Source: Fragilaria crotonensis
Taxonomy: Eukaryota; Bacillariophyta; Fragilariophyceae; Fragilariales; Fragilariaceae
Assembly (NCBI GenBank): GCA_022925895.1
Contig: JAKSYS010000665.1
Location: 1-34,230 of the forward strand
Direction: 5' to 3'
DNA length: 34,230 nucleotides
The first letter of the stretch is position 1. Every line of letters begins with the position of its first letter. The position numbers were made by a program, and so were the translations under genes. Below, piece by piece: positions 10,467 through 18,819 of the stretch. Below the pieces are notes generated by a model that did no database searches, was not told where the DNA came from, and saw only the letters and a list, made by a program, of their open reading frames with translations.

Positions 10467-12480
10467 TCAAGAATCTGATACTGCGTCAGATTTGTCGTCG
10501 TACATTGGCTTCCATTTGGATGTAGAAAGGGATAGCAGCTGTTCGAGAAATTTGATACTAGCAATGACTTTCAAGGCAACGTGGATGACTGATGGAGGCG
10601 GGCCCACGCTCTCTCTGAATCGTTCTTCTCGTTGAGTGAAAGGGAAAATAAACTCTGCGACGATAATTTTCGAAAGCGAGTTTGACAGTACCTTCATATT
10701 GGGGAGCCATCAACAGGTAGGAGCATTGGTCATATCCACCATTGACCACGTCACAATGAGCTGATTCCATGCCGTCAAGGGACCGAATGGTCGCCGCACA
10801 ATCTCTGACAGATCTCTCTATTGTTGTAGCGTCCGGGAAATGTTCCGTGCGGAGAGAATCAAGATTGTTGATCATTGGGGAGAGGGATATAAACTTAAGT
10901 GCTTTGATGTATGAGTCGTGGTATTCAAAAAGTTTAATGGCTTGTTCGTGTGACATTTTGGCAAAGGCAAATCTGGGGATGTAGATGCCTGCTCCCGAAC
11001 CATCTAACAAAGTAAGAAGAGCTTGACTCAGTGGATGCACATGATTTTTCCCGCATTGAACAACTAAGTGATTGATATCTTGTTCCAATGGAGATCTCCT
11101 ATAAAAGAGGATGTCAAAACCGGGTGTTGTGTCCGGAAGCTTACTTCGGAGGCTCTGGAGGTATCTCAATCAATGAGTTGTTTGTGGTGCTTTGAGGAGG
11201 ATATATCCTGCAACAAGAACAAGTTTCCCGCTTGCACTCTTTGAGTTATAGAACCCACTGTAACCTTGCTCCTGTTAAGAGCCGTGTTTGTCCTATTTTG
11301 GTTCCTCCAGTTGAGTGATATTTTACCTGTGAACCCGAACCGGAGTGGAATGATGACCAGTGACTGAGTTGGCATGATTGTGATTGATGGGAAAATGAAG
11401 GATTGAACTTCTTCTGGTGACATTTTTGAGAAAGATGAGTTAAAATTTTCCATTCCTTCATCATCCCATTTGTAGATAAGGCCGTCCTTGTCGCTGAAAA
11501 GTTCGTTAAGTGGAGCGTAAATCGACGCCGTCATTTGCAAGGAACTTTGTGTAAGACGAGATACTTCCACGGATGTCTTCCACCTGAGGGTAATTCGGAT
11601 GGTTCCATCGTTGACAGGGACATTGAGGTTTGGAATAAGAGCTGACATTTTTCGTCGGACGACGCAGTAGAGATGTTATCAGTCTCTTTACGTGGCTTTG
11701 GAGAATGATCCGGAAGTTCTGGAACTAGATTCGGTTGTGTCTCTTCTTCAGTCACGACTCCTTCTGTTTCTTCAACTATGGGTGGCGTTGTCATCTTTTC
11801 CTGGAGTACTTGTATAGGCATCTTCTTGAGTGTGTCGTTTGGTTTCAACTTGGCTTTCTGGCGAGATTTGGAGCCGACCGTATTCCATGCGTGAGATACG
11901 GGTTTAGTCTTTGCGAAAGAGTTCCAAGAGACCTTCAGCTGTTGGTGCATGAATTGCCAGATATGCCTGAGAACGCTTCGTTGCCCAGTCGTCAAGTTTC
12001 TGAGGAATATCCGTTTTTTGGTCAACATGGTACATATACTGGAACCAGATTAGTAGATGGAGATTAATTGGGTTGTCATCAAATTCCTTGCAGATGAGAT
12101 CCAAGGTATGGCCGTCAATGACACACCGTCCAAGAGTAGCATGATGATGCCAAAGAGTAGGGTTAGTGGCATGACGATACTCAGTCTCTTCATGAAGCCT
12201 TTTGTATCGTTCTTCAGAAGTTTCAGGTGGATTCGGGGCAAACTCGGATGGTTCAAACCACTTCGAGATACTAAAACCGAAGATGGGATCATCGTCAGGG
12301 GGGATAGAATCTAAAAGCGTAACAACATACTCGCCACCTATGAACGACGAACTAGTAATGTACAGTACATATATTCGGACATCTGGAAACGCACCTCTCA
12401 ATGGTATGTGGTCGACGTTGAACTGTCGCACTCTGGACTCTGGAGTACGGAAAAATGGGGATTTTTTGGTATGCTCCAAG
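10467..12480 (-). pseudogene. LINE ORF1-like region (frameshifted, function unknown)
   Basis: Consecutive minus-strand open fragments (about 12479-11904, 12028-11531, 11648-11166, 11169-10558 and 10697-10467) overlap end to end in alternating frames and look like one protein of about 650 residues. No zinc knuckle or RRM is recognised. Visible pieces include an acidic/Pro-rich stretch (EETEGVVTEEETQPN), a beta-rich stretch with ITIMPTQSLVIIPLRFGF, and a helical stretch with DGSGAGIYIPRFAFAKM. The first fragment has no ATG start. Assignment as ORF1 is by position before the coiled coil and endonuclease. Confidence 0.5.
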
Positions 12481-12832
12481 TACCTACCTCTAGTACTTAT
12501 TCTCCCGCAAGGTCCAGATGTGTGTCATTTTGTCTATGACATAATTTTATTTTTTGATGACAGCGCATACATACAGAAATGCCACCAATCCTCCTTAATC
12601 GCAAACTGCACATTGCTGAATACAGGTCATACGAAGGTCTGTCATATCAGAAATGAAGGACTTTCGTTTGCTATGCATTAGCTACTGTAGTAGCGCCGTG
12701 TTCCATAAAAAGCCAAAATGCAGAGTGCTGACTGCTGACCACTGCTCATGGTCGACGATTTCGACGTCGAACAACAACCTACAGTGCGGCATCGGGTAAC
12801 CATATTCAGATGAGCCACGCACTCAATACACG
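12481..12832. promoter_or_regulatory. Upstream region of glycosyltransferase, unit B
   Basis: 352 bp matching 161-507 almost base for base. It includes the ACGT palindrome TTCGACGTCGAA at 12760-12771, 61 bp before the ATG. No gene is visible here. Confidence 0.4.
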
Positions 12833-13963
12833 ATGAGCAGGAAGGTTCAGTCAATACCTCGCTGGTGTCGACTCCTGGTCATTTTCTTGGCGGTTTTGGT
12901 CTCGGTCGATCTGACGTTGTGGTACAACTACGTTTTCTGGTTGACTTCTCAGCAGTCTCCTAACATGACGTCGCCCATGTTGTTAGCCAGCGATATGATG
13001 CAGTTCGAAAAGAAACCAGTACCTAAGAAGAGCATTGCATACGCGATTAGCATCACATCTTGTCCGACCAACCAAACAGGAGCTATATTGGATGGTCCTG
13101 CTGTGCTGGGTCATTCCATTCATCAAGTCCACTCTGGTTCAAATTATGAGTATCGGCTCTATGCATTTGTCCATCCTGTAGCTCTCTCCTGCGTGATTCC
13201 ACTGCAACATCTGGGTTTTACAACGTTGGTACGGAATATTCCCTTTGAAGTTCGAGACATCCAGTCAGAGAGCTATCGAATTAACGTGGAAACGCATGGT
13301 TGCTGCGGTAGCCTAGAATTTCTCAAGCTGTGGGCCTACTCGCTAGTGGAACATGAACTCGTTGTGCACATTGACACGGATGTGTTCTTCCACAAACCAA
13401 TCGATCACATCTTTGATCGTATGCTATTGGGGGCGAGCCCCAAAAATCACTCGAATTCGCACCTTCAAATACACACCCACAACCCTGACGAGCCTCTTCC
13501 TTCGCAAATCGACTTTCTATTTACAAGAGACTATCATCAACAGAGCACTATAACAACCGATCCGAAACGTTATGGGGTTCAAGGCGGGTTCTTTATCGTT
13601 CGCCCCTCACTTGCAGTCCTTGACGACATGAAGTCTCTGTTGCTCAAGGGCGAGTACAGTACGCAAATGGGTTGGGGTCGAGCCTACCATGGCGGATATT
13701 GGGGTGCCCCGCAGGTGCAAGGCTTTCTCAGTTACTACTACACCGTACTACATCCCGAGCATGCAGTGGAGCTCAATCGCTGCCTGTACAATACCATGTT
13801 GGACAATCCGATGGACCGATCCGGAAAATGTCGGACTGGAGAAGAAGTGTGTCAAGATTGTCGGCAAGTTGCACTCTCAGACATGTTTAGTATTCATTTG
13901 ACTCTCTGTTGGAAGCCATGGCAAGTGAGTGATGGATTTCGATGTGTGATGGCGACAAAATGA
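12833..13963 (+). CDS. Type II membrane glycosyltransferase-like protein (GT8-like), copy B
   Basis: 376 residues, intact, and the same architecture as the copy at 508-1638: an N-terminal membrane anchor (about residues 12-38), the DxD motif HIDTDVFF at 181-183, the GGFFIVRPS strand and the C-terminal HLTLCWKPW motif. It differs from copy A at only two residues (HSNSHLQIHTHN here) and at a scatter of silent sites. This points to a recent duplication under coding constraint, or to gene conversion. A 3' flank extra to copy A separates it from the convergent MATE gene. Confidence 0.8.
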   Translation: MSRKVQSIPRWCRLLVIFLAVLVSVDLTLWYNYVFWLTSQQSPNMTSPMLLASDMMQFEKKPVPKKSIAYAISITSCPTNQTGAILDGPAVLGHSIHQVHSGSNYEYRLYAFVHPVALSCVIPLQHLGFTTLVRNIPFEVRDIQSESYRINVETHGCCGSLEFLKLWAYSLVEHELVVHIDTDVFFHKPIDHIFDRMLLGASPKNHSNSHLQIHTHNPDEPLPSQIDFLFTRDYHQQSTITTDPKRYGVQGGFFIVRPSLAVLDDMKSLLLKGEYSTQMGWGRAYHGGYWGAPQVQGFLSYYYTVLHPEHAVELNRCLYNTMLDNPMDRSGKCRTGEEVCQDCRQVALSDMFSIHLTLCWKPWQVSDGFRCVMATK

Positions 13964-14531
13964 TTAACCCCGCAACAAGCACTCACAACTCTTTGTTCCT
14001 TCTTGTTGTCCCACGTTCGTTCCCATCAATCGATAATAGTGCCCCTCCCTTGCCCATGAAAACGCAGCACCATGCAAGGCCGTTCATCGCGCTTGGTTTG
14101 AAGTGCGAAAATCGCTGGAATCGTCGTGGGGATACGAGAACCATGTCCCCTTAGATACTGCGTTTCATCCGGCCATCACCCTCGGCTATTGCCAAAAGCG
14201 TCGACCGAAGCGTGGAAAGGCTGTGTACCTCCCGATGACGCTGCCAAACAGAACAAAAATCATTGATAGATTGATTGATTGACGCATTCGTGTTCGTGAT
14301 CAACATCATGGTGCATTTCAGCGGGTCGCATGCGACCCGATCTGGTTGCTCTGAATGGCGTCAGTGATGAACGTTTCGACGGTGTCGTGCTGTTGCCTTA
14401 TGCTAATACTTGTTACTAGGTTACTAAAGGTTTGCTTCACTAATAACATACAATTCTTGCGTGCTGCTTTTGGCCTATCGATGCTAAAACAATTCTGCTT
14501 GGTACGACTTCGTCGGCGGTGCTTCAGTACT
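13964..14531. other. Convergent intergenic region with ~276-bp stretch absent from unit A
   Basis: Between the tail-to-tail glycosyltransferase and MATE genes. Positions about 13991-14266 have no counterpart in unit A, where the flanks join near 1662. The right side of the extra stretch carries the short repeat ATTGATTGATTGACGC, and a single ATTGATTGACGC remains in A. No gene is supported in it. Confidence 0.5.
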
Positions 14532-16606
14532 TTAATCTTCAGCGATGAATTGAACATTTAGTCCTTCGTTTTCTTCGCCTGTGTCGAAATCCGCTGGTGG
14601 TGACGTGAATGCCAATTGCCGATCTTGCTTGCGAGCTACTTTCAAACGCTTGGATATTGCCTCGGCTCCTTCTCGACTCACGTCGATTCCATCGACAGCA
14701 AGGATGGAGTCACCGGCTCGGACGCGCCCGTGCAATGGACTCCAATGTCGCACCATCAACACGTAGGTACCCGGTCGGGAATAAATGTTTCCAAGGAGAA
14801 CTCCAGATCGCTGTCCGTTTGGAACAGTCATTAGGCGAATGTTTCGGCGGGCAAACGCCACAGCGGCGTGGCTATCTGGTCGGAGGGAAGCATAAAATTC
14901 TTCACTGGCATCTGCATCATTCTTGTTCTGACCATTCGCAGTATCCGCATTTTGATCTTGAATCTTCCGTGCAACCTTATGCCAGTCGGTCGCAAGAAGA
15001 ATGTACGACAGGGAAGCGCCAGTTGTCAAGTATCCAATCACTACAGCTGATGTCAGCCCCTGTAAGTCAATGTTGAAAACAAAGACGTAGACAGCAGCTA
15101 GGGGCATGCTGATTCCCCAGCTGGAGATGAACGTGATCCAGGTCGCCAGTTTGTATTTGCCCTGTGCTCCAATCAAGGACCAGCACTGCATACCAAAGGT
15201 CATCGTTAGATTGGCGACGCCAACAAAAGGAACGAGCTCCGCCAGCATGGCTTGCAGGGTGGCGTCGGACGTGAACCAAGCTGGAATCTTGTGTTGCAGT
15301 GAAAAATAAATGATAGAAACGACGCTCGCAACCACCATGCCTAACAGCAGAGATTTGTAGGCCGACAATCGCGCCATCGTGGGATGGTTGTCGCCTAGAT
15401 GAAATGCCACGCGAATCTCAGCGGCGTCGCCAATACCAGCGGTAACCGAATAGAATACCTCCCAGATGGAACCAAGAATTGCCCATGCCGCGACTTCAGC
15501 AGAGCCCAGGTGGGAAGCAAAGAACTTTCAGGTGTGATAACAATGGTTAATTCAATGTTTTAGATGAGAACGAAGGCAACCGAATATGTAGGTTCTTACC
15601 GTCAAGATGGCCCATTCAGCGTTGGAAAGCAACGATCCAAATGCCAACGGAATTGCCTGTGCCAACATTCTGCTAATGGCAGATAAATCAAAAAAAGCCA
15701 CACTTTGGAACAGTCCCTTGGCAAAAGGGGTGAACCATCCTCTGCTCCGACCAATGAGCAGTGTGAGTCCAATGAAAAATACAGCTGTGCCGATATAGGC
15801 GTATCCGACTTGTTGTAGCGTCGCCTTTTGCGTTGTGACGAGTAAGCCAATGATGAGGACATTGGTGACACCCCACGCAATGCTCATAATCGTCCCTGCT
15901 ACAGTGTGGTCGGCAACTTCCAAAAGTTGCCAAACTGAGCTTGAAATCCCTCCCAACAAACAGGACCAAATGTAGACACGAACAAACTCCTGGCAACCAG
16001 GGCTGTAGCGTCATCGCCCCATTCCAAGAATAAAATGATTTCATACATGTAGAACCACCAAAAGTAAACGACTGGGACATTGAAGAGTAGATACAAGACA
16101 ATGGAAAGTTGAATGTACTGTCCCGCCAAGAAGCTGTTTCCGGTTCCGACGGCGTGGGCACAGAGGGTAGTGCATGCATAAATGGGCCCCTGGAGCATTC
16201 CATCGATTAATCCGACAAGGATTTGGACCAAGGCATAGGCTGTCACTGCCTTGGTTCCAATGTGTTTGGAAACCAGAATGAGACACGCGTTCGAGAGAGT
16301 GGACGATGCGAGTGCAGATATGGTGTAGGGGACGGCCAGCATGAGAATTTTGCGCGTTTCAACGTTAAAAGCGACAATGTTCCAGAAACTGGCAGCGACC
16401 GGTTCCTTGGCACCGTCCACCAGTTGCTCGTTGTTGACGCCAGCTTGGGATTGGGCTTTTCTCTTCTCCAGTGTCTTGGACACCAACATCGGAACGAGGA
16501 TTAACATGACACCGAAACAGAAGACGCAGGTGCCGAGCAGCAACCATATGCCTGGATCAACAGTTGTTTCGACGTAACCGTCAAAACCTTCGCCATCGTC
16601 GCTCAT
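14532..16606 (-). CDS. MATE-family transporter with C-terminal PDZ domain, copy B (intron; one frameshift)
   Basis: Exons 16606-15600 and 15524-14532. The start MSDDGEGFDG was chosen to match copy A; an in-frame ATG eight codons upstream (16630) exists only here. It has the same MATE body and C-terminal PDZ domain (GRVRAGDSILAVDGIDVS). Reading frame is lost at 15992-15993, where copy A has GGG and this copy GG, within the segment joining MYEIILFLEWGDDATALVA to FVRVYIWSCLLGG. The site broken in copy A is intact here. A stop 15 codons earlier than in copy A ends the protein at VQFIAED, giving about 666 residues if the frame were whole. It is divergent from the complete PAP2 gene, with 684 bp between the starts. 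Confidence 0.75.
15525..15599 (-). other. 75-nt spliceosomal intron in MATE-PDZ gene, copy B
   Basis: Same position, length and splice borders (GTAAGA ... CTGAAAG) as in copy A, with a single visible base change near the donor. It was therefore present before the duplication. Confidence 0.8.
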
Positions 16607-17290
16607 AGTGGGGTGTGTGTGTGATGTCAAGGATGGATGCTGCTTTTGTCACAGATGGGGTAACTGGTATCGCTGTGAAAGGCGGGACTGACGATTCGTC
16701 GGATGTCAGGAGTGAGTGGGGTCGGGTCGGCTCTCCGCTCATCGCTGAAAAACGCGAACATAGCAATAGTGAACTCCTCTGCGTTAGTATTAGTAGCAGA
16801 GTACTCAGTATAGAAGATATACAGTATTGTAGTATTCGGAGTTCATCAAATGGTACCGAGTACTGTAATTCCTACTCTACTAGTGGAACAGTACTCCGGT
16901 ACAAGCGCTATTGCTACTTCAAACTTAATAGCAGTACACTACGACTGTACCACGCACTCTCAGCTCTCGCCAGCACCGACGGTTTTTTCTGGCCGGCGTC
17001 CGGGGATTTCCAATTCTGCGGAGGTAGGGTAGGCTTATAGAAATACCAGCAGGTATATACAAGTACTTGTACTCTGTAGAACGGTGTGTGTGATCAATAG
17101 ATTCATTTTTTTCAATTATGTATGCACATACGTACTCGGAGTACGCCTCAGAACGGGTCATTGGTGACACGTCATGAAACAGAGAGTCGTACGACACTTT
17201 GCTGAACTTGAGAGCTTTGTTGTGTCCAACTGTCTCATCGGTCAACAGCGGTCTCCCTCCAGAGACTTGAGACCATCATCCGCGCATTGA
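16607..17290. promoter_or_regulatory. Divergent intergenic region MATE / PAP2, unit B
   Basis: 684 bp head to head between two starts. It shares with unit A the block TAACTGGTATCGCTGTGAAA and its surroundings (about 16655-16715), GGTTTTTTCTGGCCGGC (about 16981-16997), TAGAACGGTGTGTG (about 17078-17091) and CAGAACGGGTCATTGGTGAC with its flanks (about 17147-17187). The sequence between the blocks is GTAC-rich and poorly conserved. It is a likely bidirectional promoter. Confidence 0.45.
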
Positions 17291-18283
17291 ATGATCAAAC
17301 GAAACAACAGCAGGATGAGCATGGTAACATCTGGTAATTTCAATGGTACAGACGAAGAAAGTATTGTTCTGATACTGAACCCAGCTGATAAATCAAGTCC
17401 TCCAGCAAACAACAGACATCCTTTCACACAATGGACTGCGTCACAGCTTCGAGAAACGTCGCTGTGTTTTATATTTGCCACCCTAGGATGGCATCTCACC
17501 AAATTGCTCTTTTTTCCGACTGAATCGCAAATTTCCAGTCGACCCGTCCCCTTCATGACACTTGCATCTTCGGGAGAGATCTTGTTGGAGGCTCGCTACA
17601 ACTACGAGGTGGCGGATCCTCCCATGGTGGGATCATCCTTCTTGATCTTTACCGGAGTCTACTTGCCCTTGATCATTATCACTCTTGTTGAATTCGCATG
17701 TCGACGACACCCACGTTTCATCTTCAATACCTTCTTTTCGGCCCTTGGGTTGTCGGAAGGTGCGACTCAAATTCTGAAATTCTGGGTGCGACGACCGCGA
17801 CCCAATTATTACCATTTGTGTGCCTTTTCGTTCGATACGAGACAATGCACCGCACCCTTTGTGAAAATTGTGGAAGCACAATTGTCCTTCCCATCGGGAC
17901 ACACATCCTTGAGCTTTTGTACCATGACCGTGTTGGCCCTGTGGATGTTCCAAAAGTGTCGTGACCGACAACAATTGCAGCAGCAGCAGCAGCGCAACAA
18001 CGGCAGTTACAAATTGAGCATGTTCCTTTCCGCATTGTTGCCATGGGGATGGGCCACCTTTGTTGGAGTTTCTAGAATTGTCGATCATTGGCATCACCCA
18101 TCCGATGTCGTTGCTGGATGTATGTTGGGGAGTGCCTGCGCCACCTTATGTTTTGTCGTTCATAATGATGCAACGTCAACAACGACGACGTCGTCATCGT
18201 CATCATCATCAAACAAGACACTAGCAACTGCACCCTCGATGATGACCATGACGACTCTTTCGACCAAGGAATCTCTGGAATGA
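17291..18283 (+). CDS. PAP2-family lipid phosphate phosphatase
   Basis: 330 residues, intact. All three PAP2 signature motifs are visible: K163-x6-R170-P171 in KFWVRRPRPNY; PSGH at 201-204 with its catalytic His; and S261-R262-x5-H268-x3-D272 in SRIVDHWHHPSD. Hydrophobic segments at about 56-76, 114-134, 146-162, 205-222, 246-260 and 274-291 fit the six-helix lipid phosphate phosphatase fold. Family members dephosphorylate phosphatidate or related lipid phosphates at ER, plastid or plasma membranes; which one applies here is unknown. A Gln run (228-234) and a Thr/Ser-rich tail are low-complexity additions. The first 42 codons are duplicated as a stub at 4977. It lies divergently from the MATE gene. 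Confidence 0.9.
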   Translation: MIKRNNSRMSMVTSGNFNGTDEESIVLILNPADKSSPPANNRHPFTQWTASQLRETSLCFIFATLGWHLTKLLFFPTESQISSRPVPFMTLASSGEILLEARYNYEVADPPMVGSSFLIFTGVYLPLIIITLVEFACRRHPRFIFNTFFSALGLSEGATQILKFWVRRPRPNYYHLCAFSFDTRQCTAPFVKIVEAQLSFPSGHTSLSFCTMTVLALWMFQKCRDRQQLQQQQQRNNGSYKLSMFLSALLPWGWATFVGVSRIVDHWHHPSDVVAGCMLGSACATLCFVVHNDATSTTTTSSSSSSSNKTLATAPSMMTMTTLSTKESLE

Positions 18284-18819
18284 ACCGTGACGTGTCGATC
18301 CATGTTCAGCGCAACAGCATCCTTTTTTGTAGTTCCAGGCTTGATTTCACGTACACAATAGGGCCCTGGATTATCAGCGGCAGCATCCTTTATGTATCCT
18401 TACTCAGACTGTCGTCATCATGACTGGCTTTATAGTGGTGTGGTGCTTCTTCTTTTCCTTGGGATACGGACTCCATGATGCATCGCGGCTGTAGTTCCGT
18501 GTGCACTGGAGCTGATTACTAGTCGTACACTGGAGTACTGTTGACTGCGTACAGTGGCACCGTACCGCGCCGGACGCAGGCGCTTGCCAGATACATGTAC
18601 GTGTACTACAACAAAGTAGTATTCTATATTCCGCATTCCGTGCAACTTTACCCCAATCACCACTCACCATCATCTCTGTGACAACAGCGTCAAACGTAAA
18701 CAAGCACGTCAAACCATTGAAATCCCACCGAGTATACTCTGCTTACCAACTGATGATATCAGTTACAGGAGGTACAAAGATATCAGCATTCTACTACTAG
18801 AAGAAGAAAGCATAGTAAG
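18284..18819. other. Intergenic region between PAP2 and repeat-protein genes
   Basis: No gene supported. It has GTAC-type motifs (ACTGGAGTACTG near 18530-18542, ACATGTACGTGTAC near 18593-18606). The last 70 bp before 18820 carry GATATCAG twice and a purine-rich run (AGAAGAAGAAAGC) just before the ATG, and may hold the promoter and 5' UTR of the next gene. Confidence 0.4.

Larger units (their letters stand above)
5103..12480 (-). mobile_element. Degenerate LINE-type non-LTR retrotransposon
   Basis: Read on the minus strand, this block has the order ORF1-like region, coiled coil, APE-type endonuclease, reverse transcriptase, then a C-terminal Cys/His motif, as in LINE elements with two ORFs. 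I see no LTRs, integrase, protease or RNase H. The coding potential is split over at least ten frame changes and stops, so the copy looks dead. The left border at 5103 is the junction with the PAP2 stub. No poly(A) tail or target duplication is evident there. The 5' border is not sharp: the open frame runs to about 12480, inside sequence also present at 1-160. Confidence 0.8.
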
